Shown here: in pieces, positions 52,276 to 61,333 of the stretch
How positions within the stretch are numbered: the stretch's first letter is position 1
Layout: each line of letters begins with the position of its first letter
Origin: MTP4 sp052056915
GTDB lineage: Archaea; Halobacteriota; Methanosarcinia; Methanosarcinales; Methanosarcinaceae
Assembly (NCBI RefSeq): GCF_052056915.1
Contig: NZ_CP195119.1
Coordinates: forward strand, 1,240,001-1,304,000
DNA length: 64,000 nucleotides
Direction: 5' to 3'
Made by a program: the position numbers and the translations under genes
Notes under the pieces: model-generated
Seen by the model: the letters and a program-made list of their open reading frames with translations, nothing else
Database searches by the model: none
Told to the model about the DNA's origin: nothing

Positions 52276-52474
52276 TGATCAGGATAGGAACTTAAGAGCT
52301 TTAAAAAGAATTTTCGTTATTTTTTTGAGAAACGGTTTTTGAATAAAAGAGGTTTATAATAAAGAGATTTTTACTAAAGAGGTTTTTGAATAAAAGATAT
52401 GGGAAAACACTTCCCTTATATCCGAGTGTATTTCCCCCTAACTGTTATCCCCTTTTACCCCCTTAATAAATGCT

Positions 52475-52627
52475 TCAGGCTGTGCCCATGCAGAGAGCCT
52501 TTTGCTCCAGATTTTCCTGGGCTTTTGTCAGGCATGCCAGAGTGCAGTACACAGCTTTTTCCTCAGCATTCTTAAGGACAAAAAATTCGCTCCCGCAGAC
52601 GGGACAGATTTTTTTCACGTAAACCAT
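52475..52627 (-). CDS. 50-residue zinc-ribbon-like protein
   Basis: The frame reads MVYVKKICPVCGSEFFVLKN, then AEEKAVYCTLACLTKAQ and ends MGTA. CPVC and YCTLAC give four cysteines arranged as a treble-clef or zinc-ribbon site, as in small archaeal regulators. No other genes are nearby on this strand; it is divergent from the GH15 gene. Short length and lack of a clear ribosome binding site are the main doubts. Confidence 0.6.
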   Translation of the reverse strand: MVYVKKICPVCGSEFFVLKNAEEKAVYCTLACLTKAQENLEQKALCMGTA

Positions 52628-52727
52628 TTGGAAACACACACATTTTTTTTGTATGTGGTTTTTTCTGATGATTCATCGTTTTTATAATGCATAAGTAAGA
52701 TGGACATGATAAAATATAAACTTTCTT

Positions 52728-52752
52728 ATGAAATTTATATATATTTATTTAA
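52728..52752 (+). promoter_or_regulatory. TATA-rich promoter region of the GH15 gene
   Basis: A run of ATTTATATATATTTATTT-like sequence about 165 bases upstream of the GH15 start implies a leader of roughly 130 bases, which contains the eight-codon ORF below. Confidence 0.4.
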
Positions 52753-52886
52753 AGAAATCATATTGGAAGAAATCAAAGTTTTTTTAGCCATTTATATCTC
52801 TTTGGAAAAGGGTTTCTCTTTTACCGAAATTATTTGAAGGAATAAATTCAATTCTCATGCTAGAAACGTGGGAGAGAAGGTGTAAA

Positions 52887-52913
52887 ATGAATACAGGGGG
52901 TATTCCTGGATGA
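52887..52913 (+). CDS. Eight-codon upstream ORF overlapping the GH15 start
   Basis: ATG 52887 is preceded by GAAGGTGT at good distance and reads MNTGGIPG, ending in TGA that overlaps the GH15 ATG (ATGA, 52910-52913). It may act as a coupling leader; the GGGGG inside it is also the only ribosome binding site for the GH15 ATG. Confidence 0.35.
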   Translation: MNTGGIPG

Positions 52914-54919
52914 GGCCGCTTATCTTCGGAAACGGAAGAATCCTTATTTGTGAAGATGAAAAGGGGATTATAAGGGACATTTATTCTCCTTACGTAGGGC
53001 TTGAGAACCACGGGAACTCGATAAGGGTTGGCATCTGCGACCTGGACTCCCTCTACTGCACCTGGCTTGAAAACTGGAAGGTCCGGCAGCGGTATAAGTC
53101 CGTGTTTGAGGAAAATTTTTGTGAACGCTTTTTGGAAATATCAGGAAGTGCACCCTTTCCGGAAGAAAAAGGGGAAAGAAAAATTTCCCGAAAAGGAGCG
53201 GATACCTGCCAGGAAGTGGTCTCCAACATCGGGGAATCGGTTTTCGAAAACCCGGATATCGGGGTCAGGGTAACGGTATGGGAAGCAGTTCACCCCTCGA
53301 CAAATATCTTCTACCGGGCATTTGAGATTAAGAACATTTCAGACTCCCCGCGAAACCTGCGACTTTTTTCCAACCAGAATTACCGGATTCTTGAAACCAA
53401 GATAGGGGAAACGGCAGTAATCGATAAGCAAGCTTTGATCCACTATAAGCGCGACCGCTATTTCCTGCACGGGAGCGAACCGGAATTTGACCAGTACGCG
53501 GTCGGGACTGCGGAATGGAAAGGGATGGAAGGCACCTGGAAAGACATGGAAAATGACGCTCATCTAAGCGGCAACCCCGTGGCCCACGGCTCGGTGGATT
53601 CCACCCTTGGCTGGACCCTGCCCGAACTGAAACCCGGGGAATCCTGCAGGGTGTATTTCTGGATCGTGCTTGGGAAAAAGTACTGCAATGTGCTCAAGAT
53701 ACATAAGCGAGTGAAGGCAGCCGGGAAAAGCACCCTTTTTCACCACAACTTCAATTTCTGGAACTCGTTTACCGAAAGGGTGTCCGTCCTTCCTGAATTT
53801 TCCAGGATGACACAGCTCCCCGAAAGGGTTGTTCACTGCTTTTACCGAAGCCTGCTTGCGGTGGTCGCCCATATGGACATCTCGGGTTCGGTGATTGCTT
53901 CCTGTGATTCGGATATCAAGCAGTTCGGGGCTGACCTTTACACTTACTGCTGGCCGAGAGACGCTGCCTGGATCTGCCTTGCCCTGGACAGGGCGCGCTA
54001 CCATTACCTGAGCAGGGAAACCTTTGAGTTTTTTTCAAAAATTCTCACAAACAAAGGCAATTTCCTGCACAAGTATACCCCCGCAGGGGATTTCGGGAGC
54101 ACCTGGCACCCTGTCCCTATGATCCAGATAGATGAGACGGGCCTTCCCCTCTATGCCCTTTACCACAACTGGAAAATTGCAAGGAACGTCTGGACCACGG
54201 GCCGCTACAGCAGGTCCCTCCTGCTTCCCGCCGCAAACTACCTTGCAAAAGCTCTGGACGAAAAAACAGGGCTTCCGACCTCAAGTTTTGACCTATGGGA
54301 AGAGCGGAAAGGTGTGCACACCTACAGCGCCTGCACGGTCTATGCGGGCCTCCAGGGAGCCTCCGAACTGGCCCGTTCCCTGGGGGACTATGACAACGCG
54401 GATGTCTGGGAAGAGGCCGCAAGCCGCGTTAAACAGGCAGTCCGGGATAAGCTTTACGATGACAGGTTGAAGCGCTTCGTGCGCTCCCTGGATGACCCGA
54501 CTCTCGACTCCTCGGTTTTTGCGGTATGGTATTTCGGGATTCTTCCTCCGGATGACCCGAAAGTTGTCCGGACAATGGAAGCCATTGAACGCGAACTCAC
54601 CCGCCCCTCCGGGGGCATTGCCCGCTACCAGCACGACAGCTATTACGGGTACATGAACAGCTGGATCATCTGCACCCTCTGGCTCTCCCAATGGCACTCT
54701 GCAGTCGGAAACCCGGACCGGGCTCTTGAACTCATTAACTGGTGCGCCGCTCATGCCCACCCCACAGGTCTCATGTCCGAACAGATAGATGATAAAGGCA
54801 GGTCCCTTTCGGTCCTTCCCCTTGCCTGGTCCCATTCAGCCTTCGTGCTTGCAGTGCTCGAGTACCTGCAAGCCCTTGGAAAGGAAGAGGGTCCGGCATG
54901 CAGTTACCAAGAAAAGTAA
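52910..54919 (+). CDS. Glycoside hydrolase family 15 (glucoamylase/glucodextranase-like)
   Basis: A 669-aa cytoplasmic protein with no signal peptide. The N-terminal beta-sandwich (about 1-280) begins with GNGRILICEDEKG. The (alpha/alpha)6 barrel follows with YTYCWPRDAAW near 350, the catalytic acid in SFDLWEERKG (Glu464/465) and the catalytic base in LMSEQID (Glu624). It probably releases glucose from the non-reducing ends of glycogen-like or other alpha-glucans. Its ATG overlaps the stop of a short upstream ORF. Confidence 0.9.
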   Translation: MRPLIFGNGRILICEDEKGIIRDIYSPYVGLENHGNSIRVGICDLDSLYCTWLENWKVRQRYKSVFEENFCERFLEISGSAPFPEEKGERKISRKGADTCQEVVSNIGESVFENPDIGVRVTVWEAVHPSTNIFYRAFEIKNISDSPRNLRLFSNQNYRILETKIGETAVIDKQALIHYKRDRYFLHGSEPEFDQYAVGTAEWKGMEGTWKDMENDAHLSGNPVAHGSVDSTLGWTLPELKPGESCRVYFWIVLGKKYCNVLKIHKRVKAAGKSTLFHHNFNFWNSFTERVSVLPEFSRMTQLPERVVHCFYRSLLAVVAHMDISGSVIASCDSDIKQFGADLYTYCWPRDAAWICLALDRARYHYLSRETFEFFSKILTNKGNFLHKYTPAGDFGSTWHPVPMIQIDETGLPLYALYHNWKIARNVWTTGRYSRSLLLPAANYLAKALDEKTGLPTSSFDLWEERKGVHTYSACTVYAGLQGASELARSLGDYDNADVWEEAASRVKQAVRDKLYDDRLKRFVRSLDDPTLDSSVFAVWYFGILPPDDPKVVRTMEAIERELTRPSGGIARYQHDSYYGYMNSWIICTLWLSQWHSAVGNPDRALELINWCAAHAHPTGLMSEQIDDKGRSLSVLPLAWSHSAFVLAVLEYLQALGKEEGPACSYQEK

Positions 54920-54970
54920 TCTTGAAGGTAGAAAGAGGAAAACTGAAAGTCAGGGAAAGAAAGCTGGATT

Positions 54971-55444
54971 TCACTGCATCTTATCAAAGCTTTTTTCAAA
55001 ATAAAGGTATTCAAATTCTTCTTTCGAAGCTCTTTTTTCTTCTTTCAGAAGGGAAAAACCCTGCTTCAGGTACATATCAATCGCTTTTTTTAGGGTGGCG
55101 TCGGTTTTCAGCACCGCTCTCGAAAAGTTCTTTTCGGCGAAGTCCAGGGCAGCCAGGAAAAGCTGTTTTCCGTAACCTTTGTTCCTGAACTCCTTTTTCA
55201 GGTAGATGCGCCTGATTTCGCAGCTGCCTTCCCCGAGACTTCTGACCCCGGCTGTCCCCACAACCCTGCCGTCTTCCGAAAGGCCTACGAAAAAGGTGCC
55301 TCCTTTTGCAAAGTAGTAGCCTTCGATGTCCTTGAGGTCGCCGTCTTTGAGCCTGTCGTACTCAAAGCCGTGCTCCAGCAGCACTCCGAGCACCACTTCC
55401 CGGACCTCGTCTTTTTTAGAACTGTCGTATGTCTGGATAATCAT
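54971..55444 (-). CDS. GNAT-family N-acetyltransferase
   Basis: A 157-aa protein. GNAT motif A is visible as EIRRIYLKKEFRNKGYGKQLF, with the acetyl-CoA pyrophosphate loop RNKGYG, and motif B as LKKAIDMYLKQGF. The acceptor is unknown. ATG 55444 is chosen because GGGG lies about six bases upstream and the family core starts there; a longer reading reaches 55492. It is convergent with the GH15 gene. Confidence 0.88.
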   Translation of the reverse strand: MIIQTYDSSKKDEVREVVLGVLLEHGFEYDRLKDGDLKDIEGYYFAKGGTFFVGLSEDGRVVGTAGVRSLGEGSCEIRRIYLKKEFRNKGYGKQLFLAALDFAEKNFSRAVLKTDATLKKAIDMYLKQGFSLLKEEKRASKEEFEYLYFEKSFDKMQ

Positions 55445-55522
55445 ATTTTTCCCCTGACTTTCCTCTTCAGATTTTTCATTCAGGTTTTTCATTCATTTTT
55501 CCCGGCTTTTCTCCCTATTCCT

Positions 55523-56836
55523 TCAGGCAGACCCGAGGTATTTTTCAGGGAAGTTCAGGAAGTCCAGGGCAAGGGTGCGGAAGATCTTCGTGCCCAGCGG
55601 CAGGATGTCTTCGTCGATGTCGAACCTGGAGGAGTGGTTGATTTCCAGGAGCCCTTTTTCCGGGTTCCGGGTGCCCAGGGAGATGAAAATCCCGGGTACT
55701 TTTTGCAGGTAGCTTGCAAAGTCCTCGGCTGCAAAGGTCTTTTCCATTTCAGGATAAATCGTGAGTTTCGGAAGGCTTTCTTTCAGTTTCGAATGTACCG
55801 CTTCTGTGAACCCGGGTTCGTTTACGAGAACGGGGTAGCCGTGGAGGATATCAATGTCGTAGGTGGGTAAGCCTTCAAACTCCTCCCCGCTTTTCACGTA
55901 TTTTTCCATGACTTCTCCAAGGCACTCTTCTATGGTCTCGTCAATGGTGTTTGTGGTCTCTTCATCAAAGGTCCGGTAGCTTCCGAGGATCTCGACAATA
56001 TCCGGGGTCCGGTTGAACTGGGCGCCCCCCCGGATTCTTCCAACCCCGAGCACGTATTTTTCCGGATCAAGCCGGGCTTCCAGGGCAGGGTAAAGGGCAT
56101 TCAGGAAGTCCGTAGCCATCAAGACAGGGTCTATGCAGCTTTCGGGTTTTGAGATGTGTCCCCCTTTTCCCTTCAGGAAGACCTCGAACCTGTTGGTGCT
56201 TGCCATAAAAGGTCCGGGGCGAAAGCCCACACTGTTTGACTCATGGTTGGTGAAGATATGCATCCCGAGGACCGCGTCCACGCCTTCTAACCCGCCTTCG
56301 GCAATCACCCTTTCCGACCCTCCGGGGGGGATTTCTTCTGCCGGCTGGAAGATCAGGCGGACCTCTCCGGGAAAGTCCCTTTGCTCCTGGAAAAGCCGGG
56401 CAGCCCCAAAGAGCATTGCCATATGCCCGTCGTGCCCGCAGGCGTGCATGACCCCCTCATTTAGGGAAATATATTCCCCATTCCGCTCCGTGGCCTCTTC
56501 CCGGACTTCGAGCCCGTCCGTGTCCGTGCGAAGGGCAATGCAAGGCCCGGGTTTGCTGCCGTGGATGCTTGCCAGCACCCCGGTATCCGCAATTTTCCGG
56601 GCTTCGATTCCAAGCTCTGCCAGGGTTTTCAGGATTCGCTTCTGGGTCCCATACTCTTCGAAACTTAGTTCCGGGTGGCGGTGAAACTCACGCCGCAGCC
56701 CAATTATCCAGGCTTCAAGCGCTTCTCTATTCGGGTCCGCATCCTTCGAGTCTGTACTCTTCGGGTTTGCGCCCTCAGGGTCTGTATTCTTCGAGTCTGC
56801 ACTCTTCGAGTCTGCACTCTTAAGGTCTTCACTCAT
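55523..56836 (-). CDS. M20 family amidohydrolase/carboxypeptidase
   Basis: A 437-aa enzyme of the HipO/aminoacylase group: LRREFHRHPELSFEEYGT near 50, ALRTDTDGLEV, the metal-binding MHACGHDGHMAML, IFQPAEEIPPGG and a late FAAEDFASYLQ. It hydrolyses N-acyl amino acids or small peptides using a metal pair. The first 35 residues are a simple Ser-Ala-Asp-Ser-Lys repeat encoded by 15-base tandem units and are not part of the fold. ATG 56836 is preferred (GAGGA about eight bases upstream) over 56884. Confidence 0.9.
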   Translation of the reverse strand: MSEDLKSADSKSADSKNTDPEGANPKSTDSKDADPNREALEAWIIGLRREFHRHPELSFEEYGTQKRILKTLAELGIEARKIADTGVLASIHGSKPGPCIALRTDTDGLEVREEATERNGEYISLNEGVMHACGHDGHMAMLFGAARLFQEQRDFPGEVRLIFQPAEEIPPGGSERVIAEGGLEGVDAVLGMHIFTNHESNSVGFRPGPFMASTNRFEVFLKGKGGHISKPESCIDPVLMATDFLNALYPALEARLDPEKYVLGVGRIRGGAQFNRTPDIVEILGSYRTFDEETTNTIDETIEECLGEVMEKYVKSGEEFEGLPTYDIDILHGYPVLVNEPGFTEAVHSKLKESLPKLTIYPEMEKTFAAEDFASYLQKVPGIFISLGTRNPEKGLLEINHSSRFDIDEDILPLGTKIFRTLALDFLNFPEKYLGSA

Positions 56837-57036
56837 AAATATTCCTCGGGCTTTCGTAACTTCCCGTTTTTCCGGATGCTGCACAATTTGCTGCAGGACA
56901 ACTCCCCGTCGGCTGCCAGAAAACTACTCGATAATTATATACATGACCGGTACAATACATTTTTGTCTTTCTTATATAATCTTGAGACAGCTACTAAAAC
57001 TAATTTGCTGCTTATGAAATTTAAGGACTGTTACCC

Positions 57037-57978
57037 ATGCTCAAAACACGCCTCAGGGATTTTCTTCTAACAAAGGACAACTGGCTCTTTGCCGTTGTTG
57101 ATTACTTCCATAAAGACGGGATAAGAGCCACCCTCCGCTACGTGCCAGATGAAACCGGAGACCGGGAGTTAAACGGGATACGCTACAAAAAATTAGATTT
57201 TGGCCCGGCTTTCGAGTTCATGCGGGAGCACAGGCCCGAATGGGTGCAGGACGTGCACATTGTCCCCGAATCCGAGGTCAAGCAGCTTTTGCGCCCCTCG
57301 GACAGGATCCCGGAACTGGTCGAAACCGACAGCCGGGTAGCTGCAATCGTAAAAACCCTGGACAAAGCCGGGCTTGCCAGGTCGAGCATGGGAGTTACGG
57401 GCTCAATGGTCGCGGGGCTCCAGAACGGGAGTTCGGACATCGATTTTGTTGTCTACGGGCCTGCCTGGTTCAAAGCCAGGGACACAATAGCGGCTGCAAA
57501 AAAGGAAGAGGGACCTATTGAGGACATCGATGAGGAGATGTGGAAGAGGATTTACAGGAAAAGGATTCCCGAAATTTCCTTCGAGGAATTCATGCTCCAC
57601 GAGTCCAGGAAAGGCAACCGGGGCATGGTGGATGACACCTATTTCGACCTCCTCTTCACCCGGGAATGGGACCAGATAAAAGAGCCTCTCCAGCGGGGCA
57701 CGGATACCGTCAAACTGAAAATCGAGGCTGAGGTTACGAATGCCGATTTTGCCTTTGACAACCCTTCATACTATAAAGTCGACCATGAAGAAATCGACCA
57801 TGTGCTTTCCTACACCCACACCTATGCCGGGCAGGCCCTCCCCGGAGAGAGAATCGAAGCCCGGGGTGTGGTCGAAGAGGTCGGAGACATGAAAAGGCTG
57901 GTCGTGGGCACCTCAAGGGAACCAAAAGGGGAATGGATAAGGTCCCTTACCTGGCTTGAACAGTGCGGGTACAGGTGA
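57037..57978 (+). CDS. Predicted nucleotidyltransferase (Pol beta-like)
   Basis: A 313-aa soluble protein. The nucleotidyltransferase core is GVTGSMVAGLQNGSSDIDFV near residue 120, a G-S-x-(n)-S-D-I-D pattern with metal-binding aspartates. A third acidic residue probably lies in DTYFDLLF near 205. The N-terminal 100 and C-terminal 80 residues are unassigned. A TATA box near 56932 fits. The start is 19 bases from the next gene's region, so the two are likely cotranscribed. Substrate unknown; similar archaeal proteins are annotated only as predicted nucleotidyltransferases. Confidence 0.75.
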   Translation: MLKTRLRDFLLTKDNWLFAVVDYFHKDGIRATLRYVPDETGDRELNGIRYKKLDFGPAFEFMREHRPEWVQDVHIVPESEVKQLLRPSDRIPELVETDSRVAAIVKTLDKAGLARSSMGVTGSMVAGLQNGSSDIDFVVYGPAWFKARDTIAAAKKEEGPIEDIDEEMWKRIYRKRIPEISFEEFMLHESRKGNRGMVDDTYFDLLFTREWDQIKEPLQRGTDTVKLKIEAEVTNADFAFDNPSYYKVDHEEIDHVLSYTHTYAGQALPGERIEARGVVEEVGDMKRLVVGTSREPKGEWIRSLTWLEQCGYR

Positions 57979-57997
57979 AAAAAGGTAGTGAAAAAAG

Positions 57998-59338
57998 ATG
58001 GAGAAAGAAGTTCAGGATATTCCCGATACAATGCCTGCTCCCTGGCAGGACTGCTTCAATTATATAACACGTTATGTGACGTTTACAAATTATCAAATTC
58101 AGGCTGTGCTACATTTCAGGGGCAGGCTGGATGCTGTGAGACTGGCCCGGGCCGTAAAGCTTTCGGTTGATGCCGAACCGGTGCTGGGATGTAAGTTTAT
58201 CGAGCGGGAGGACATGCCTTTCTGGCAACTCCGAACTGATCTGGACAGCATTTCCTGGTGTGGACTGGAAGAAGTCCCTGACCGGGAAAAAGCTGCAAAG
58301 AGATTTTTGCTAAAAGAACTGGATATGGACAATGACCCCCAGGTGCTGGGAAGGCTATTTCGCTCCGGGAAACAAGATACCCTTTGCATCAAGCTGAATC
58401 ACACCAGTTGTGACGGAGGAGGCGCAAAGGCTTATCTTCGGCTGCTGGCCGATTTATATACAGAGCTTGGAAGAGACCCGGATTATCTACCGGAACCGAA
58501 TGTTTCCGGAATAAGGAACCAGACCCCTATCTTTGATGCTCTGGGAATCAGGAACCTTGAATCCGACCCTGAGAAAATAGGCCTCGGGACTGCTGTACCT
58601 GAATCTAGCTGGGCTTTTCCCCTACAGCAACCCGACAAGCCCTACCAGTATGAATCGGCAGTGGTAGCAATAAATAGAATCTCCTCTCAGGATTTTCAAA
58701 GCATTTCCGCTTATGCCAGAGCCCGCGGGGCTACTATTAATGATATGCTCCTGACGGCTTTTTTCAGAGCACTATTTGACACTCTTGAGCCTGTTTCCGG
58801 CATCCCTAAGGAAATCAACTTCACTGTGGATTTACGCCGCCACCTACCTGAAGGAACAGGGATTGCAATATCAAACTTATCCGCCCTTGAAAGTATCAGC
58901 ACATCCAGAATAAGCGATGAGCCATTTTCCGCCACTCTGGAACGGGTGGTAAGCATAATGACAGGAATCAAAAGTCAATATCTCGGAGTACAGGGTGCTA
59001 TTGGCTGTGAATTACCGGCTGGGACTCGTTTCGCAGATGTTCTGGAAATGATGAAACAGATAGTACAAAAGACTCAGGAAGATCGAAAATGCACCCCGAC
59101 GCTTACCAATTTTGGAGTCATCAGCCCCAATCTGCTGCTTTTTGGAGAAACGGTTGCTGAAGACGCTTATATAGTTGCACCATTCTTTTATGCCCCTGGT
59201 TTCATGCTGGGAGCTTCCACATACAATGGAGTTTTGACCTTAACGGCTGGCTATTATGAACCGGCTACAAAGGGGGATGATGTAACCCTTTTGCTTGAAA
59301 TGATTGCAGATGAATTGATTTCCTGCTGTGGTTTGTGA
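57998..59338 (+). CDS. Stand-alone condensation-domain protein
   Basis: A 446-aa protein of the NRPS condensation/CoA-acyltransferase superfamily. The active-site HxxxDG is NHTSCDGGG near residue 133; a FTVDLRRHLP segment near 270 and FGVISPN near 375 match the second lobe. There are no adenylation or carrier domains nearby, so it is not part of an NRPS line. Related stand-alone proteins acylate alcohols, amines or lipids. GGTAGTGA six bases before ATG 57998 supports the start. It lies 19 bases after the nucleotidyltransferase. Confidence 0.8.
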   Translation: MEKEVQDIPDTMPAPWQDCFNYITRYVTFTNYQIQAVLHFRGRLDAVRLARAVKLSVDAEPVLGCKFIEREDMPFWQLRTDLDSISWCGLEEVPDREKAAKRFLLKELDMDNDPQVLGRLFRSGKQDTLCIKLNHTSCDGGGAKAYLRLLADLYTELGRDPDYLPEPNVSGIRNQTPIFDALGIRNLESDPEKIGLGTAVPESSWAFPLQQPDKPYQYESAVVAINRISSQDFQSISAYARARGATINDMLLTAFFRALFDTLEPVSGIPKEINFTVDLRRHLPEGTGIAISNLSALESISTSRISDEPFSATLERVVSIMTGIKSQYLGVQGAIGCELPAGTRFADVLEMMKQIVQKTQEDRKCTPTLTNFGVISPNLLLFGETVAEDAYIVAPFFYAPGFMLGASTYNGVLTLTAGYYEPATKGDDVTLLLEMIADELISCCGL

Positions 59339-59467
59339 GGTAGAATCTCCCCCTTACCAGGAAAGGTTCTGGGATCGAAAGGTGAAGAGAGCTTTAATGA
59401 AAAAACAGGGATTTAAAAGAAAAAACAGAAATGAGAAGTCCCGAAAAATTTTATTTTCTTCCGGAAT

Positions 59468-60988
59468 TCATTTGTTTTTCTTCTTTTTCAAAAAAGCATA
59501 TGAAACCATCGTGCCTGCTGCCGCAAATAATGCTCCAGTCCCCGGGGTGCTTTTCGTTTCTCCTTCTTTTTCCTGCTCCGAAGCGGGGATCTCACCTTCT
59601 TCTCCCTCTTTTTCTCCCGCTCCTTCTTCCCTTTCTTCTTCAGTTAATTTCTCTCCGTTTAAGATCTGGCTTTCCGATTCCAGAGGGAAGATTTCCATCT
59701 TCTGGCCGCCTTCTCCCCTGCCTGCTATTGCAAAGGGTGAAAAGCCAGGGGTTTCGGCAGTAAAGTAAAGGTAGTTTTCATCTTCCCGTATCAGGGATGC
59801 GTGCAGAGGGTTCCATTTCTCTTCATTGTATCGGTAGAGGGTTATCGTGTTTTCGTCAATGCCGTTTTCATAAATCCAGGTCCTGTTTACCCGGAAACTG
59901 ATTTTGGCGTTTTCAAGGTTTTCGGGGCTTGAAAAGCCGCTGTTGCCGACCCAGATGTTCATGTTTTTATAGACTTTTCCGGGAGCCGGCTCCCCAACCG
60001 TTGCGGATGTGTTTTTAAGCATCTCCACGATAGCGGTTGTTTTCCCGAAACTCCTCTTCGGGTCAAATTCCACGGTCAGGACATCGTTTGTTTCGGCTTT
60101 GAAGGTGTAGATGGTGCGGGTTCCTTTAAAGACCTGCTTGTTTGAGATTTCCTTGAGCCCGATGTTGCTGTTAGGTTCCGGGGACCCTGCGCCTCCTCCA
60201 CCTCCACCCCCTCCTCCGGAAGATGTGGTTTTAACTGTGGTTTTCTCCGTTACACTAACATACCCCGTTCTGGTCTCGGTATCGCTCCCGTAGCTGCTGT
60301 TGCTTGCCCGAAGGGTGACAGTATAGCTTCCCGGGGTTTCGTAGGTATGGGTAGGGTTTCTTTCTCCGGAATCAAAAATCCCGTCCCCTTCAAAGTCCCA
60401 TTCCAGGGAGTCAGGGTTCCCGGTCGAGAGATCCGTAAAGGCAACGGTCAGGGGTGCGGTGCCGGAGAGGGGACTTGCGGAAAATCGGGCTTCCGGGGGA
60501 GGGAGGGTTACAAGGACCCGCGAGTCTCCTGCCACAGGGGCAGCAGAGACCGAATACGCGGAGACGGCGCCCGTGATGGAGTACGTCCCGGGTTCGGAGT
60601 CCGGAGGCACGGTAACTTCGTATATGACGGTTTTTTCCTCCCCTTCGGAAAGGCTTTCGACCCAGACCCATTCCAGGGTGGAAGCTTTGAAAGTGCCGCT
60701 CTCCTGGAACACGGCTCCGTCATTATCAACAGGGCTTATGCTCCAGCCGGCTGGCAGGTTTTCGTCCAGGGCAGGAGCTTCAAGGTAATGTCCTGCCTGG
60801 ATCTGTACACTTACGGTAAAGCTCTCCCCGGGATAGACCGGGTCGGTAGATATTTCCCTGCTTGCCGTAAGCCCTGAGGCTGAGGCAGAGATTGTTGTTC
60901 CGGTGAGGAACAGGAGAGCCAGGAGGCTCAGGATAAAACTTCTGGTAATTCTTACGTTTTTCATTTCCGGACTTCCGATGATTTTCAT
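59468..60988 (-). CDS. Surface protein with PKD and PGF-pre-PGF domains and a PGTG sorting tail
   Basis: About 506 aa. Signal peptide core SFILSLLALLFLTGTTISASA is followed by a COG1470/NPCBM-like beta domain with VPPDSEPGTYSITG. A PKD domain has APLTVAFTDLSTG, LEWDFEGDG and the final YTVTLRASN. A poly-Gly linker precedes a PGF-pre-PGF-like domain (LYRYNEEKWNPL, ETPGFSPFAI). An acidic stalk leads to STPGTGALFAAAGTMVSYAF and a Lys tail. The tail resembles PGF-CTERM but with PGTG in place of PGF. Start 60988 (GGAAGG upstream) or 60964. Confidence 0.8.
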   Translation of the reverse strand: MKIIGSPEMKNVRITRSFILSLLALLFLTGTTISASASGLTASREISTDPVYPGESFTVSVQIQAGHYLEAPALDENLPAGWSISPVDNDGAVFQESGTFKASTLEWVWVESLSEGEEKTVIYEVTVPPDSEPGTYSITGAVSAYSVSAAPVAGDSRVLVTLPPPEARFSASPLSGTAPLTVAFTDLSTGNPDSLEWDFEGDGIFDSGERNPTHTYETPGSYTVTLRASNSSYGSDTETRTGYVSVTEKTTVKTTSSGGGGGGGGGAGSPEPNSNIGLKEISNKQVFKGTRTIYTFKAETNDVLTVEFDPKRSFGKTTAIVEMLKNTSATVGEPAPGKVYKNMNIWVGNSGFSSPENLENAKISFRVNRTWIYENGIDENTITLYRYNEEKWNPLHASLIREDENYLYFTAETPGFSPFAIAGRGEGGQKMEIFPLESESQILNGEKLTEEEREEGAGEKEGEEGEIPASEQEKEGETKSTPGTGALFAAAGTMVSYAFLKKKKNK

Positions 60989-61058
60989 GAGAATGCCTTC
61001 CCTGTCATTCTTTCCTGGTGTCCCGGGTTTAGCTTTCCGAGTTTTTTGCACCGAAGGC

Positions 61059-61150
61059 TTTACACTTTTATTCTATCTGCACTGAATCTGTTTACACTTT
61101 TATTCTATCTGCACTGAATCTGTTTACACTGTATTCTATCTGCACTGCAT
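61059..61150. repeat. 32-bp tandem repeat upstream of the PKD surface gene
   Basis: TTTACAC recurs at 61059, 61091 and 61123, each followed by TTTTATTCTATCTGCACTG or a close variant; weaker copies reach about 61180. It lies in the leader/promoter zone of the minus-strand surface gene. Confidence 0.85.
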
Positions 61151-61301
61151 TTTGTTCACAATTTATTCTGTTTACACTATATCCGGTCTTAATATATATT
61201 TTTATAACTTTATCAGGGGGGAGCTATTTCCAGATTTTCGGAGCCCCTGAAAAAAACGAAAACAAGAGGGATAACTTCGAATGAATCCGCAGTCAAAGTC
61301 A

Positions 61302-61312
61302 GATATAAATAA
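61302..61312 (+). promoter_or_regulatory. TATA box of the first DUF4139 gene
   Basis: AGATATAAATA is centred about 27 bases before ATG 61334, so the transcript should be leaderless or nearly so. Confidence 0.5.
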
Positions 61313-61333
61313 AACAGTGCCCTATCTTCTGCT

